Positions 22,499 to 31,491 of a stretch of 51,608 nt of DNA are shown here, one piece after another. How positions within the stretch are numbered: the stretch's first letter is position 1; every line of letters starts with the position of its first letter. A program made the translations under genes and the position numbers. This stretch comes from Thioalkalivibrio denitrificans (lineage in GTDB: Bacteria; Pseudomonadota; Gammaproteobacteria; Ectothiorhodospirales; Ectothiorhodospiraceae): the NCBI RefSeq assembly GCF_002000365.1, contig NZ_MVBK01000033.1:1-51608 (forward strand), read 5' to 3'. The notes below the pieces were generated by a model. The model was not told the origin of the DNA. It made no database searches and worked only from the letters and a program-made list of their open reading frames with translations.

Positions 22499-23825
22499 TA
22501 CGGGCCTGCCGGTTGCGCCGCCGGAAGTCCTCCAGCTTTTCGCGGATACGCGTCTCCAGCCCGCGATCCACCGGTTGGTAGTAATGCCGCTCCGGCATGT
22601 CATCGGGGAAATAGCGCTCGCCCGCCGCAAAACCGTCAGGCTCGTCGTGCGCGTAACGGTAGTCCTTGCCGTAGTCCAGTTCCTTCATGAGTTTCGTGGG
22701 CGCGTTGCGAAGGTGCAGGGGCACCTCCAGACTGCCCAGCTCGCGCACGTCGGCCATGGCCCGGCCGTAGGCGGTGTACACGGCGTTGCTCTTGGGTGCG
22801 CAGGCGAGATACACCACGGCCTGCGCCAGTGCCAGCTCACCTTCCGGCGAGCCCAGGCGCTCATAGACGTCCCATGCCTGCAGGGCGAGCGTGAGTCCCC
22901 GGGGGTCGGCGTTGCCGATGTCCTCGCTTGCCATGCGCACGATACGCCGCGACAGGTACACCAGGTCACAGCCGCCGTCGATCATGCGGCACAGCCAGTA
23001 AAGCGACGCGTCCGGATCGGATCCGCGCACCGCCTTGTGCAGGGCCGAGATCTGGTCGTAGAACATCTCACCGCCCTTGTCGAAGCGGCGCAGCCCCTGG
23101 CTGGTGACCTCGTCCAGCGTGGCCTCGGTGATCTGCGCCCCCTCGTCGCCTTCTTCCGCCAGATCGGCCGCGATCTCCAGAAGGTTCAGGGCCCGGCGGG
23201 CATCGCCGTCAGCGGCCTTCGCCAGGCGATCGCGCAGTTCGTCGGCCATGTGCAGATGGCGCCCGCCCAGGCCCCGCTCGGTGTCGCTCAGCGCGGCGTC
23301 GATGATGGCGCGGATATCCGCCTCGGTGAGCGCCTTCAGCACGTAGGTGCGTACACGCGAAAGCAGCGCGTTGTTCAGCTCGAAGGAGGGGTTCTCGGTG
23401 GTGGCGCCCACGAAGGCGATGGTGCCGTCCTCCACGTGGGGCAGAAAGGCATCCTGCTGCGCCTTGTTGAAGCGATGCACCTCGTCCACGAACAGCACGG
23501 TGGGTTGGCCGCGCATCTGACGGTGTTCTCGCGCCCTGTCCACCGCCGCGCGGATGTCCTTCACGCCTGAGAGCACGGCGGAAAGCGTCAGGAACTGCGC
23601 GCCGCAGTAATGGGCGATCATGCGCGCCAGGGTGGTCTTGCCAGTGCCCGGCGGACCCCAGAAGAGCATGGAGTGCAGCCGATCCTCCTCGATGGCCCGA
23701 CGCAACGGCTTGCCCGGCGCCAGCAGGTGCCCCTGCCCCGCGAACTCGTCCAGCGTCCGCGGCCGCATCCGGTCCGCCAGCGGACGACCCGTCTCCACGG
23801 CAACGGCATCAAAAAGATCGGTCAT
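22491..23825 (-). CDS. rarA: Replication-associated recombination protein A (RarA/MgsA)
   Basis: A 444-residue AAA+ ATPase acting at stalled replication forks. It has Walker [10 protein letters not shown] (57-65), Walker [11 protein letters not shown] (110-119), sensor 1 [10 protein letters not shown], and the Arg finger in [10 protein letters not shown]. The C-terminal tetramerisation domain has the family motifs [15 protein letters not shown] and SEDIGNADP. Length is normal. The gene follows ftsK and lolA on the same strand in the conserved gammaproteobacterial order ftsK-lolA-rarA, but a palindrome and a heptad array separate it from lolA. Its stop is embedded in a heptad array. Confidence 0.95.
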   Translation of the reverse strand: MTDLFDAVAVETGRPLADRMRPRTLDEFAGQGHLLAPGKPLRRAIEEDRLHSMLFWGPPGTGKTTLARMIAHYCGAQFLTLSAVLSGVKDIRAAVDRAREHRQMRGQPTVLFVDEVHRFNKAQQDAFLPHVEDGTIAFVGATTENPSFELNNALLSRVRTYVLKALTEADIRAIIDAALSDTERGLGGRHLHMADELRDRLAKAADGDARRALNLLEIAADLAEEGDEGAQITEATLDEVTSQGLRRFDKGGEMFYDQISALHKAVRGSDPDASLYWLCRMIDGGCDLVYLSRRIVRMASEDIGNADPRGLTLALQAWDVYERLGSPEGELALAQAVVYLACAPKSNAVYTAYGRAMADVRELGSLEVPLHLRNAPTKLMKELDYGKDYRYAHDEPDGFAAGERYFPDDMPERHYYQPVDRGLETRIREKLEDFRRRNRQARMK

Positions 23826-23881
23826 GGTTCAATCATAGCCGCCCCGGGCGCGGCGGGGTCGGAATCAACGGTCAGGCTTTT

Positions 23882-23994
23882 AAAGCCGACCGCGAAGGAA
23901 CGCGAAGGTATGCGCGAAGGACGCGAGGAAAAATCATTCGCAAGAAAACCTTGTGCCCTTGGCGCATACCTTTGCGTCCTTCGCGGTGGGCTTT
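23882..23994. repeat. Long palindrome, 'CGCGAAGG' family, copy 4
   Basis: Arms 23882-23928 and 23949-23994, capped by AAAGCC/GGGCTTT, made of units such as cgcgaaggaa and cgcgaaggta. It separates rarA from lolA, which would otherwise be close neighbours, and so interrupts a normally compact gene pair. Confidence 0.83.
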
Positions 23995-24004
23995 TTCATT
24001 TTTT

Positions 24005-24032
24005 CCCACTTCCCAATTCCCACTTCTCAATT
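24005..24032. repeat. Heptanucleotide array 3 (4 units), overlapping the lolA stop
   Basis: Units cccactt, cccaatt, cccactt, ctcaatt. The lolA stop codon (24027-24029, minus strand) is formed within the last unit. Confidence 0.7.
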
Positions 24033-24644
24033 CCGTATCACGTCCACCCCTTCCGGGGCCTCGAAGCGGAAGGTGCGGGAGGGAAATCCGGGGTTGAGGC
24101 GCATGTCGGAGAAGCGGATGCGGGTCTGCTGTCCGAACTGGTCGTACAGCACCATCATGCCGATACGCCGATCGTCCATGCCGATGAGGATGCGGGTGAA
24201 GTCGGCATCCCGGTCGTGGGGTTCGAGTTCCACCCAGTTCAGGCCGGCGCGTTCACCCACCACCTCGATGTGAAACGATTCGTGCAGCGGGCGTTCCTCC
24301 GAGAGCAGGGCGATGGGCGCGCCCGCCAGCACCTGTTCCATGGGCCGCGCCGTGGCCTGGGCGAGGTCCTCGTCATAGGTCCAGAGGAACTGGCCGTCCG
24401 CGACGATGAGCTGCCGGTACGGCGTCTCGTAGTCCCAGCGGAACCGGCCGGGGCGCTGCAGCTGCACCTGGCCCTCGGATTTCTGCAGTACCTCGTCCTG
24501 TTCGTTGATCACCAGCTGTTCGAATCGCGCCTCGAAACCGGTCACGTCGTTGAAGAAACGATCCAGCTGGGCGCGGGCGTCATCGGCCATGGCCGGTGCG
24601 ACCACGGACAGCGCCAACAGGAACGTCGTCAGGTATCGGAGCAT
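24027..24644 (-). CDS. lolA: Outer-membrane lipoprotein carrier protein LolA
   Basis: A 205-residue periplasmic chaperone that carries lipoproteins from LolCDE to LolB. The signal peptide is MLRYLTTFLLALSVVAPAMA, and the mature protein begins with a helix leading into FEARFEQLV. RPGRFRWDYETPYRQLIVADG is the family core, with the Arg that gates the hydrophobic cavity. The C-terminus FRFEAPEGVDVIRN fits the family end, so the heptad array at the stop has not removed an essential part. It is 33 bp downstream of ftsK on the same strand. Confidence 0.93.
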   Translation of the reverse strand: MLRYLTTFLLALSVVAPAMADDARAQLDRFFNDVTGFEARFEQLVINEQDEVLQKSEGQVQLQRPGRFRWDYETPYRQLIVADGQFLWTYDEDLAQATARPMEQVLAGAPIALLSEERPLHESFHIEVVGERAGLNWVELEPHDRDADFTRILIGMDDRRIGMMVLYDQFGQQTRIRFSDMRLNPGFPSRTFRFEAPEGVDVIRN

Positions 24645-24677
24645 GCGTGTTGTCTCGAATTGAAAGGATTGAACGTC

Positions 24678-26981
24678 TCAGTCGTCGCGTCCACCGGGCG
24701 CCAGCACCTCGCGGTTACCGTTGGACTGCAGCGCGCTGACCACGCCGGCGGCCTCCATGTCCTCGATCATGCGCGCGGCGCGGTTGTAGCCGATCTTGAG
24801 GCGCCGCTGCACATAGGAGATGGACGCCTTGCGGGATTCCAGCACGATGGCCACGGCCTGGTCGTAGAGCGGATCGCTCTCCGGGCCGCCTTCCACCGGT
24901 TCCAGCCCCGGGATCGCTGCGGCGCCCGACTCCGGTTCCTCTAGGACCTCGTCCAGGTATTCCGGTTCACCCTGGCTGCGCAGGTGGTCCACCACCTGGT
25001 GCACCTCGTGGTCGGCCACGAATGCCCCGTGCACACGCACGGGGTGGGCAGTGCCGGGGGGCAGATAGAGCATGTCGCCGTGGCCGAGCAGCTGTTCCGC
25101 ACCCATCTGGTCCAGGATGGTGCGCGAATCCACCCGGGAGGAGACCTGGAAAGCCACGCGGGTCGGGATGTTGGCCTTGATCAGGCCGGTGATGACGTCC
25201 ACGGAGGGCCGCTGTGTGGCCAGGATGAGGTGAATGCCGGCGGCGCGCGCCTTCTGGGCGAGACGGGCAATCAATTCCTCCACCTTCTTGCCCACCACCA
25301 TCATCATGTCGGCGAACTCGTCCACCACCACCACGACGAACGGCAACGGCCTGAGCTCCGGGGCCGGCGCCTCCTCGTCGAATTCCAGCTGCGGCTTGTG
25401 GAAGGGATCGCGCAGGGGTTCGCCCTTTTCCGCCGCCTCCTTCACCTTGCGGTTGTAGCCGGCGATGTTGCGCACGCCCAGGTGCGACATGAGGCGGTAA
25501 CGGCGTTCCATCTCCGCCACGCTCCAGCGAAGGGCGTTCGAGGCGTCCTTCATATCCGTCACCACCGGCGCGAGCAGATGTGGAATGCCCTCGTACACCG
25601 AGAGCTCCAGCATCTTGGGATCGATCAGGATCAGGCGTACCTGGTCCGGTCGCGCCTTGTAGAGCAGCGACAACAGCATGGCGTTGATGGCCACGGACTT
25701 GCCGGAGCCCGTGGTGCCCGCCACCAGCAGGTGCGGCATGCGCGCCAGGTCCGCGACAATGGGCACACCGCCGATGTCCTTGCCCAGCGCCAGCGTCAGG
25801 GGCGAGGCCGAGTTCTCGAACACCTGTGACTGAAGGATCTCCGAGAGCACCACCAGCTCGCGCTGCTCGTTGGGGATCTCCAGCCCCACCGTGGATTTGC
25901 CGGGAATCACCTCCACGATGCGCACACTGATCACCGACAGTGCGCGCGCCAGGTCCTTGGCCAGCCCGCTGATGCGGCTCACCTTCACACCCGCCGCCGG
26001 CTGCAGTTCGAAGCGCGTGATCACGGGCCCCGGGTGCACGGCCACCACCTCCACATCCACGCCGAAATCCTTGAGCTTGATCTCCACCTGGCGTGACATG
26101 GCCTCCAGGCTGGCCTCGGAATAACCACCCTCGTGGGGCGTTGCCTGATCCAGCAGCGCAAGGGGCGGCAGCGCGTCCGAGCGTGCCCCCTTGAACAGCG
26201 GAATCTGCTTCTCCCGCTGGACCCGTTCGCTGGGCGGCAGCTTGCTGACCACCGGTTCGATGCGTGGTTTCGGCCGGGCGCGTACCTTCTCGGTCTCCGC
26301 CCGGACAACGGTCTCCCGGGCCTCTCGCGCCTTGCGCCCTGCCCGGCGCTCCAGGGCCTCGACGACGCGCTCACGCACGGTGTTCATGAACACCAGGGTG
26401 TAATGACCGACGGTGTCCATGACGGCAAACCACGACAAGCCCGTGAAGAGCGTGACACCGGCCAGGAACAGGGCCAGCAGCAGCAGCGTGGTGCCTACCA
26501 TGCCGAAGCCCGAGATCAGCAGAACGCTCAGAACCTCTCCGAGAATGCCACCGGCATTGAGCGGCAGCACGCCGGGTCCGAAATGCATGGTGGCAAGGCC
26601 GCAGCCGGAGGCCAGGGTCAGCACGAACCCGGCCCAGCGAATGCCCAGCGTGCGCAGGTCCAGTTCCCCCGTGTCCGCTCGCCCCCGGTAAAGCAGCCAA
26701 CCGCTGTAGCCGACGATCACCGGCGCCAGATACGCCAGGTAACCAAACAGGTAGAAGAACACATCCGCAAACCAGGCCCCCACCCGGCCGCCCAGATTGG
26801 TCACCCGAAGCCCGCTGCCGGTGTGGGACCAGCCGGGATCCGCCGGGTTGAACGTGATCAGGGCGATGAGCAGGTACGCGGCTGCCGCGCCAAGCACCAG
26901 CAGTGCCCCTTCCCGCAGCCCACGCCCCACATGCGCCGAAAGCGGCCTGCCGCCGGTCTTCTTCTGAGTCGCCTGGGCCAA
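24678..26981 (-). CDS. ftsK: DNA translocase FtsK
   Basis: A 767-residue septal DNA pump that activates XerCD at dif. Four N-terminal membrane helices (about residues 25-190) anchor it at the septum. The linker is short (about 195-265). The motor has [20 protein letters not shown], Walker [14 protein letters not shown], Walker [16 protein letters not shown], and [19 protein letters not shown]. The winged-helix gamma domain (about 700-765) reads [19 protein letters not shown], which recognises KOPS. It is far shorter than E. coli FtsK because of the linker, a common variant. It is the head of the ftsK-lolA transcript. Confidence 0.95.
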   Translation of the reverse strand: MAQATQKKTGGRPLSAHVGRGLREGALLVLGAAAAYLLIALITFNPADPGWSHTGSGLRVTNLGGRVGAWFADVFFYLFGYLAYLAPVIVGYSGWLLYRGRADTGELDLRTLGIRWAGFVLTLASGCGLATMHFGPGVLPLNAGGILGEVLSVLLISGFGMVGTTLLLLALFLAGVTLFTGLSWFAVMDTVGHYTLVFMNTVRERVVEALERRAGRKAREARETVVRAETEKVRARPKPRIEPVVSKLPPSERVQREKQIPLFKGARSDALPPLALLDQATPHEGGYSEASLEAMSRQVEIKLKDFGVDVEVVAVHPGPVITRFELQPAAGVKVSRISGLAKDLARALSVISVRIVEVIPGKSTVGLEIPNEQRELVVLSEILQSQVFENSASPLTLALGKDIGGVPIVADLARMPHLLVAGTTGSGKSVAINAMLLSLLYKARPDQVRLILIDPKMLELSVYEGIPHLLAPVVTDMKDASNALRWSVAEMERRYRLMSHLGVRNIAGYNRKVKEAAEKGEPLRDPFHKPQLEFDEEAPAPELRPLPFVVVVVDEFADMMMVVGKKVEELIARLAQKARAAGIHLILATQRPSVDVITGLIKANIPTRVAFQVSSRVDSRTILDQMGAEQLLGHGDMLYLPPGTAHPVRVHGAFVADHEVHQVVDHLRSQGEPEYLDEVLEEPESGAAAIPGLEPVEGGPESDPLYDQAVAIVLESRKASISYVQRRLKIGYNRAARMIEDMEAAGVVSALQSNGNREVLAPGGRDD

Positions 26982-27012
26982 GATTCAGTATCCGCGTGAG
27001 GAATAAATCGTA

Positions 27013-27041
27013 ATTCTATGAATTAAATTACAAATTTGGAA
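27013..27041 (-). promoter_or_regulatory. Candidate sigma-70 promoter of ftsK
   Basis: On the minus strand, TTCCAA (-35) and TAGAAT (-10) are separated by 17 bp in an AT-rich patch (27001-27045), about 32 bp upstream of the ftsK start codon. The -10 matches consensus at five of six positions; the -35 is weak. Confidence 0.5.
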
Positions 27042-27096
27042 GCATGAAATGACTGGTACGGAGCGATTGTCCCATGTTCACAAGTCCTGCCTGCCA

Positions 27097-27131
27097 CTTC
27101 ATCCTTCAACCTTCTTCCTTCATCCTTGATC
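27097..27131. repeat. Heptanucleotide array 4 (5 units), overlapping the ald stop
   Basis: Units cttcatc, cttcaac, cttcttc, cttcatc, cttgatc. The ald stop codon (27120-27122, minus strand) lies inside. The unit is the reverse complement of the gaaggat unit at 33851-33878. Confidence 0.72.
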
Positions 27132-28193
27132 TTCCAACTCCGCCTTCACCGCCGGATTCACGTACGCCCCCGCGCGCACGTTGACGCCTTCCATCAGCGC
27201 CGGATCCTCATCCCAGTCCGGCGAGGCCAGGCGCAGGACGTGCGGGATCAGGCTCGCCGACAGGGCCTGGGAGGCGGTGCGGGGTACGGCACCGGGCATG
27301 TTGGTCACACAGAAATGACTCACGCCTTCCTCCACGTAGACCGGATCTTCGTAGGTGGTGGGCCGCGTGGTCTCCATGCAGCCGCCCTGATCGACGGAGA
27401 TGTCGATGGCCACGCTGCCGGGCGCCATGCACCGGATCATTTCGCGGCTGACCAGGTGCGGTGCGCGTCGCCCCGGCAACAGCACCGCCCCGATCAGCAG
27501 GTCCGCCGAGGGCAGAGTCTCCCCGATGGCCTGCTGGTAGGCGTAGAGGGCGGTCACATTGTGGCCCACGGCCCGCATGGCGTTCATGCGCTCCCGGTCG
27601 ATGTCGAACACGGTCACCCGCGCCCCGAGGGCGACGGCCGTGTGCACCGCCGCGCCGCCTGCCACACCGGCCCCGAGCACCACCACATGCCCGCGGTGTG
27701 CCCCGGCCAGCCCGCCCAGCAACAGCCCTCTGCCGCCGTGGGGCTGGTGCAGGAGGTATGTACCCACCTGGAGCGCCAGGCGCCCCGCGATCTCACTCAT
27801 GGGGGCGAGCAGCGGAAGGATGCCACCCGCGCGCACCGTTTCGAAGGCCACCGCGGTCAGCCCGACCTCCTTCAGCCGTGCCCCCAGGTCCCGATTGGCC
27901 GCCAGGTGCAGGTAACAGAAAAGGCGATGGTGGGCCCGAAGATGCGCCAGGTCGGCCTCCTGGGGCTCCTTGACCTTGACGATCAGTTCCGCAGCCTCAT
28001 ACACGCTGGCCGCATCCGCCAGGACCTGTGCGCCGGCCGCCTGGTAGTCCGCATTCCGGTAGCCGCTGTTGTGGCCGGCGCCGGCCTGCACAAGCACCTC
28101 GTGGCCGTGGCGGATCAGTTCGGCACAGGCCGCGGGCACCAGCCCCACACGGCCTTCCAATGGCTTGATTTCAGTGGGTATTCCGACCTTCAT
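27120..28193 (-). CDS. ald: Alanine dehydrogenase
   Basis: A 357-residue NAD-dependent enzyme interconverting alanine and pyruvate plus ammonia. MKVGIPTEIKPLEGRVGLVP begins the catalytic domain, with the substrate-binding Arg and Lys residues further in (KVKEPQ). The NAD domain has VVLGAGVAGGAAVHTAVALGA. DISVDQGGCMETTRPTTYEDPVY is a clear Ald signature. The ATG at 28193 is preceded by AAGGA. The C-terminus appears about a dozen residues shorter than usual for the family, and the stop lies in a heptad array, which suggests trimming by the repeat. It is divergent from trxB. Confidence 0.93.
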   Translation of the reverse strand: MKVGIPTEIKPLEGRVGLVPAACAELIRHGHEVLVQAGAGHNSGYRNADYQAAGAQVLADAASVYEAAELIVKVKEPQEADLAHLRAHHRLFCYLHLAANRDLGARLKEVGLTAVAFETVRAGGILPLLAPMSEIAGRLALQVGTYLLHQPHGGRGLLLGGLAGAHRGHVVVLGAGVAGGAAVHTAVALGARVTVFDIDRERMNAMRAVGHNVTALYAYQQAIGETLPSADLLIGAVLLPGRRAPHLVSREMIRCMAPGSVAIDISVDQGGCMETTRPTTYEDPVYVEEGVSHFCVTNMPGAVPRTASQALSASLIPHVLRLASPDWDEDPALMEGVNVRAGAYVNPAVKAELEDQG

Positions 28194-28206
28194 AGGGCGT
28201 CCTTGA

Positions 28207-29328
<1,122 letters not shown>

Positions 29329-29461
29329 ATCCCATCCGGAGACCGGACATCAACGACAGGACGGTGACCTGAATCCGTGCCGCCGTGTTCGACGCGTTCC
29401 TGCGAGCGGAGGGAATTTGCGGCGGGGTCGCCGCTCCTGGAAGGTTCTGGTCATGAGCATT

Positions 29462-29489
29462 CGCACTTCCCGACTCACACCTCCCACTT
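29462..29489. repeat. Degenerate heptanucleotide array 5 (4 units)
   Basis: Units cgcactt, cccgact, cacacct, cccactt, related to the cccactt arrays at 22464 and 24005. It ends one base before the TA flank of the short palindromic element at 29492. The rest of the trxB-acyltransferase spacer (29329-29461) shows no gene. Confidence 0.5.
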
Positions 29490-29491
29490 TA

Positions 29492-29529
29492 GCCCGGATA
29501 TCTCACCGGGACCGGTGAGATATGCGGGT
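29492..29529. mobile_element. Core-only copy of the MITE-like element, flanked by TA
   Basis: The ends gcccggatatctcacc (29492-29507) and ggtgagatatgcgggt (29514-29529) match the 16-bp termini of the 18597-18774 element with one change each, separated by only gggacc. Both sides are flanked by TA (29490-29491 and 29530-29531), the expected duplication. The element contains an ATG at 29522 in frame with the next gene and a GGTGAG just before it, so it may offer an alternative start. Confidence 0.8.
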
Positions 29530-29539
29530 TAATCCTGGC

Positions 29540-30718
29540 ATGAACATCCGGATCGTCGAGCGACTTGACCAGGTGCCGGCACAGGCGTGGGACGCCCTGG
29601 GCGGCGATCGCAATCCCCTCGTCAGCCACGCCTTCCTGGCCGGGCTCGAACGCTATGATTGCCTGGGCCCGCGCTACGGCTGGCTGCCCCGGCACGTGCT
29701 GATCGAGGATGACGCGGGTGGGCTGCAGGCCGCCATGCCCATGTATGCCAAGACCAACGGCTACGGGGAATTCGTGTTCGACTGGGCCTGGCAATCCGCC
29801 TGGGAGCGTTCCGGACTGGCCTACTATCCCAAACTGGTGGTGTCCGTCCCCTATACGCCGGCCACGGGGCCGCGCCTGCTGGTGCGCTCCGGGGCCGACG
29901 GGCCGATGCTGCGTCAGGCGTTGATCCGCGCGGGTATCCGGTTCGCTCGCGACCATCGGGTCTCCGGTCTGCACTGGCTGTTCCCCGATGACGCGGACCT
30001 GGAGAGCCTGCGCGCAGAGGGGCTCTCCCTGCGTATGGGCTGCCAGTACCACTGGCGCAACGACGGCTACCGGGATTTCGACGATTTCCTTGACCGCTTC
30101 AGTTCAAAGAAGCGCAAGAACGTGCGCCGCGAACGACGCAGGGTCAGCGAACAGGGCATTGCCCTGCGCATCCTCCACGGAAACGAGGTGCCGGACGGCC
30201 TGTGGGAGACCTTTCATGGCTTCTACATGGACACCTTCGAGAAGAAGATGGGCATTCCCACGCTGAGCCTGGACTTCTTTCGCGAGACCGGCCGGGCACT
30301 GGGGCGCGGCGTGGTCATGGTGCTCGCGGAGCATGACGGCGCGCCCGTGGCTGCCGCCCTGTGCTACCGCGGCAGCGACAGCCTCTATGGACGCTACTGG
30401 GGATGCGCCCGTGACTACGACGGCCTGCATTTCGAGGCCTGCTACTATCAGGGCATCGAGTACTGCATTCGGGAGGGACTGGCCCGCTTCGAACCCGGTG
30501 CCCAGGGGGAACACAAGATCCCCCGCGGTTTCCTGCCCACGCCCACCTGGTCGGCCCACTGGCTGGCCCACGAGGAACTGGGTGCGGCCGTGGCCGACTT
30601 CTGCCACAGGGAACAACAGGTCATGGGGCGCCACTGTCGCCAGCTCATGGCGCATTCCCCGTTCCGCGACGGTCAGGGGCCCGCGGACGTGGGAGCCGTC
30701 GGATCATGGAGAGGCTGA
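29540..30718 (+). CDS. COG3146/DUF482-type GNAT-fold N-acyltransferase
   Basis: A 392-residue protein of the peptidogalycan-biosynthesis-annotated COG3146 family, with two GNAT-like halves related to FemABX. It has NPLVSHAFLAGLE near the N-terminus, SSKKRKNVRRERRR in the middle, and the characteristic YWGCARDYDGLHFEACYYQGIEYCI followed by FEPGAQGEHKIPRGF. The natural substrate is not established. ATG 29540 is preferred. The in-frame ATG at 29522 lies inside a palindromic element and would add six residues. It is followed closely by aat on the same strand, probably in one operon. Confidence 0.85.
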   Translation: MNIRIVERLDQVPAQAWDALGGDRNPLVSHAFLAGLERYDCLGPRYGWLPRHVLIEDDAGGLQAAMPMYAKTNGYGEFVFDWAWQSAWERSGLAYYPKLVVSVPYTPATGPRLLVRSGADGPMLRQALIRAGIRFARDHRVSGLHWLFPDDADLESLRAEGLSLRMGCQYHWRNDGYRDFDDFLDRFSSKKRKNVRRERRRVSEQGIALRILHGNEVPDGLWETFHGFYMDTFEKKMGIPTLSLDFFRETGRALGRGVVMVLAEHDGAPVAAALCYRGSDSLYGRYWGCARDYDGLHFEACYYQGIEYCIREGLARFEPGAQGEHKIPRGFLPTPTWSAHWLAHEELGAAVADFCHREQQVMGRHCRQLMAHSPFRDGQGPADVGAVGSWRG

Positions 30719-30726
30719 GCACGGTC

Positions 30727-31443
30727 ATGTATCCCCTCACCTGGCTTCATCCCGGGCAGGCGGACGAACCCTTCCCCCATCCGGACCGTGCGCTCACAGA
30801 GCCCAACGGGCTGCTCGCGGCGGGCGGCGATCTGAGCCTGCCCCGGCTCCTGCGTGCCTATCGCGAGGGCATCTTCCCCTGGTACGAGGCCGGCCAGCCG
30901 ATCCTGTGGTGGTCGCCCGATCCTCGCACCGTGCTGGTCCCTTCCGAGGTTCACGTCAGCCGCAGCCTGCGCAAGGTGCTGCGCAGCGGACGCTTTCGGA
31001 TCAGCTTTGACGAGGCCTTCGCCCAGGTGATCCGCGGATGCGCGGAACCGCGCCGCGGGGTGCATGGCACCTGGATCACCTACGGGATGCAGCAGGCGTT
31101 CAACCAGCTGTACGAGGCCGGTTACGCCCACTCGGTGGAGGTCTGGCAGGACGAGGCACTGGTGGGCGGGCTGTACGGTGTCTCCCTGGGCCGCATGTTC
31201 TACGGCGAGTCGATGTTCAGCCGGGTCAGTGATGGTTCCAAGGTGGCATTGGTGGTGCTTTGCAGACATCTGGAACACTGGGGATATCCGCTCGTGGACA
31301 GCCAGACACCCTCGGGCCATCTGACCCGCATGGGCGCCCGCTCCATGCCGCGGCGCGAGTTCCGTCAGTGGCTCGATCGCCTGTGCGCCCTGCCCCCCCA
31401 CAGCGACCGTTGGTCGGCTGATCCGGAACTTGTACGTCGCTGA
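30727..31443 (+). CDS. aat: Leucyl/phenylalanyl-tRNA-protein transferase
   Basis: A 238-residue enzyme of the N-degron pathway that attaches Leu or Phe to N-terminal Arg or Lys for ClpS/ClpAP degradation. The family motifs are all present: EPNGLLAAGGDLS, YREGIFPWYEAGQPILWWSPDPRTVL (in two blocks), GTWITYGM, HSVEVWQDEALVGGLYGV and FYGESMFSR. The ATG at 30727 gives a normal-length N-terminus; 30706 is an alternative that overlaps the upstream gene by 13 bp. clpA and infA, frequent neighbours in this class, are not here. Confidence 0.94.
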   Translation: MYPLTWLHPGQADEPFPHPDRALTEPNGLLAAGGDLSLPRLLRAYREGIFPWYEAGQPILWWSPDPRTVLVPSEVHVSRSLRKVLRSGRFRISFDEAFAQVIRGCAEPRRGVHGTWITYGMQQAFNQLYEAGYAHSVEVWQDEALVGGLYGVSLGRMFYGESMFSRVSDGSKVALVVLCRHLEHWGYPLVDSQTPSGHLTRMGARSMPRREFRQWLDRLCALPPHSDRWSADPELVRR

Positions 31444-31491
31444 GCCCGCGTTCAAATGGACGCCCTCCCGGGTGCCCGGTAATCTTGCGCC

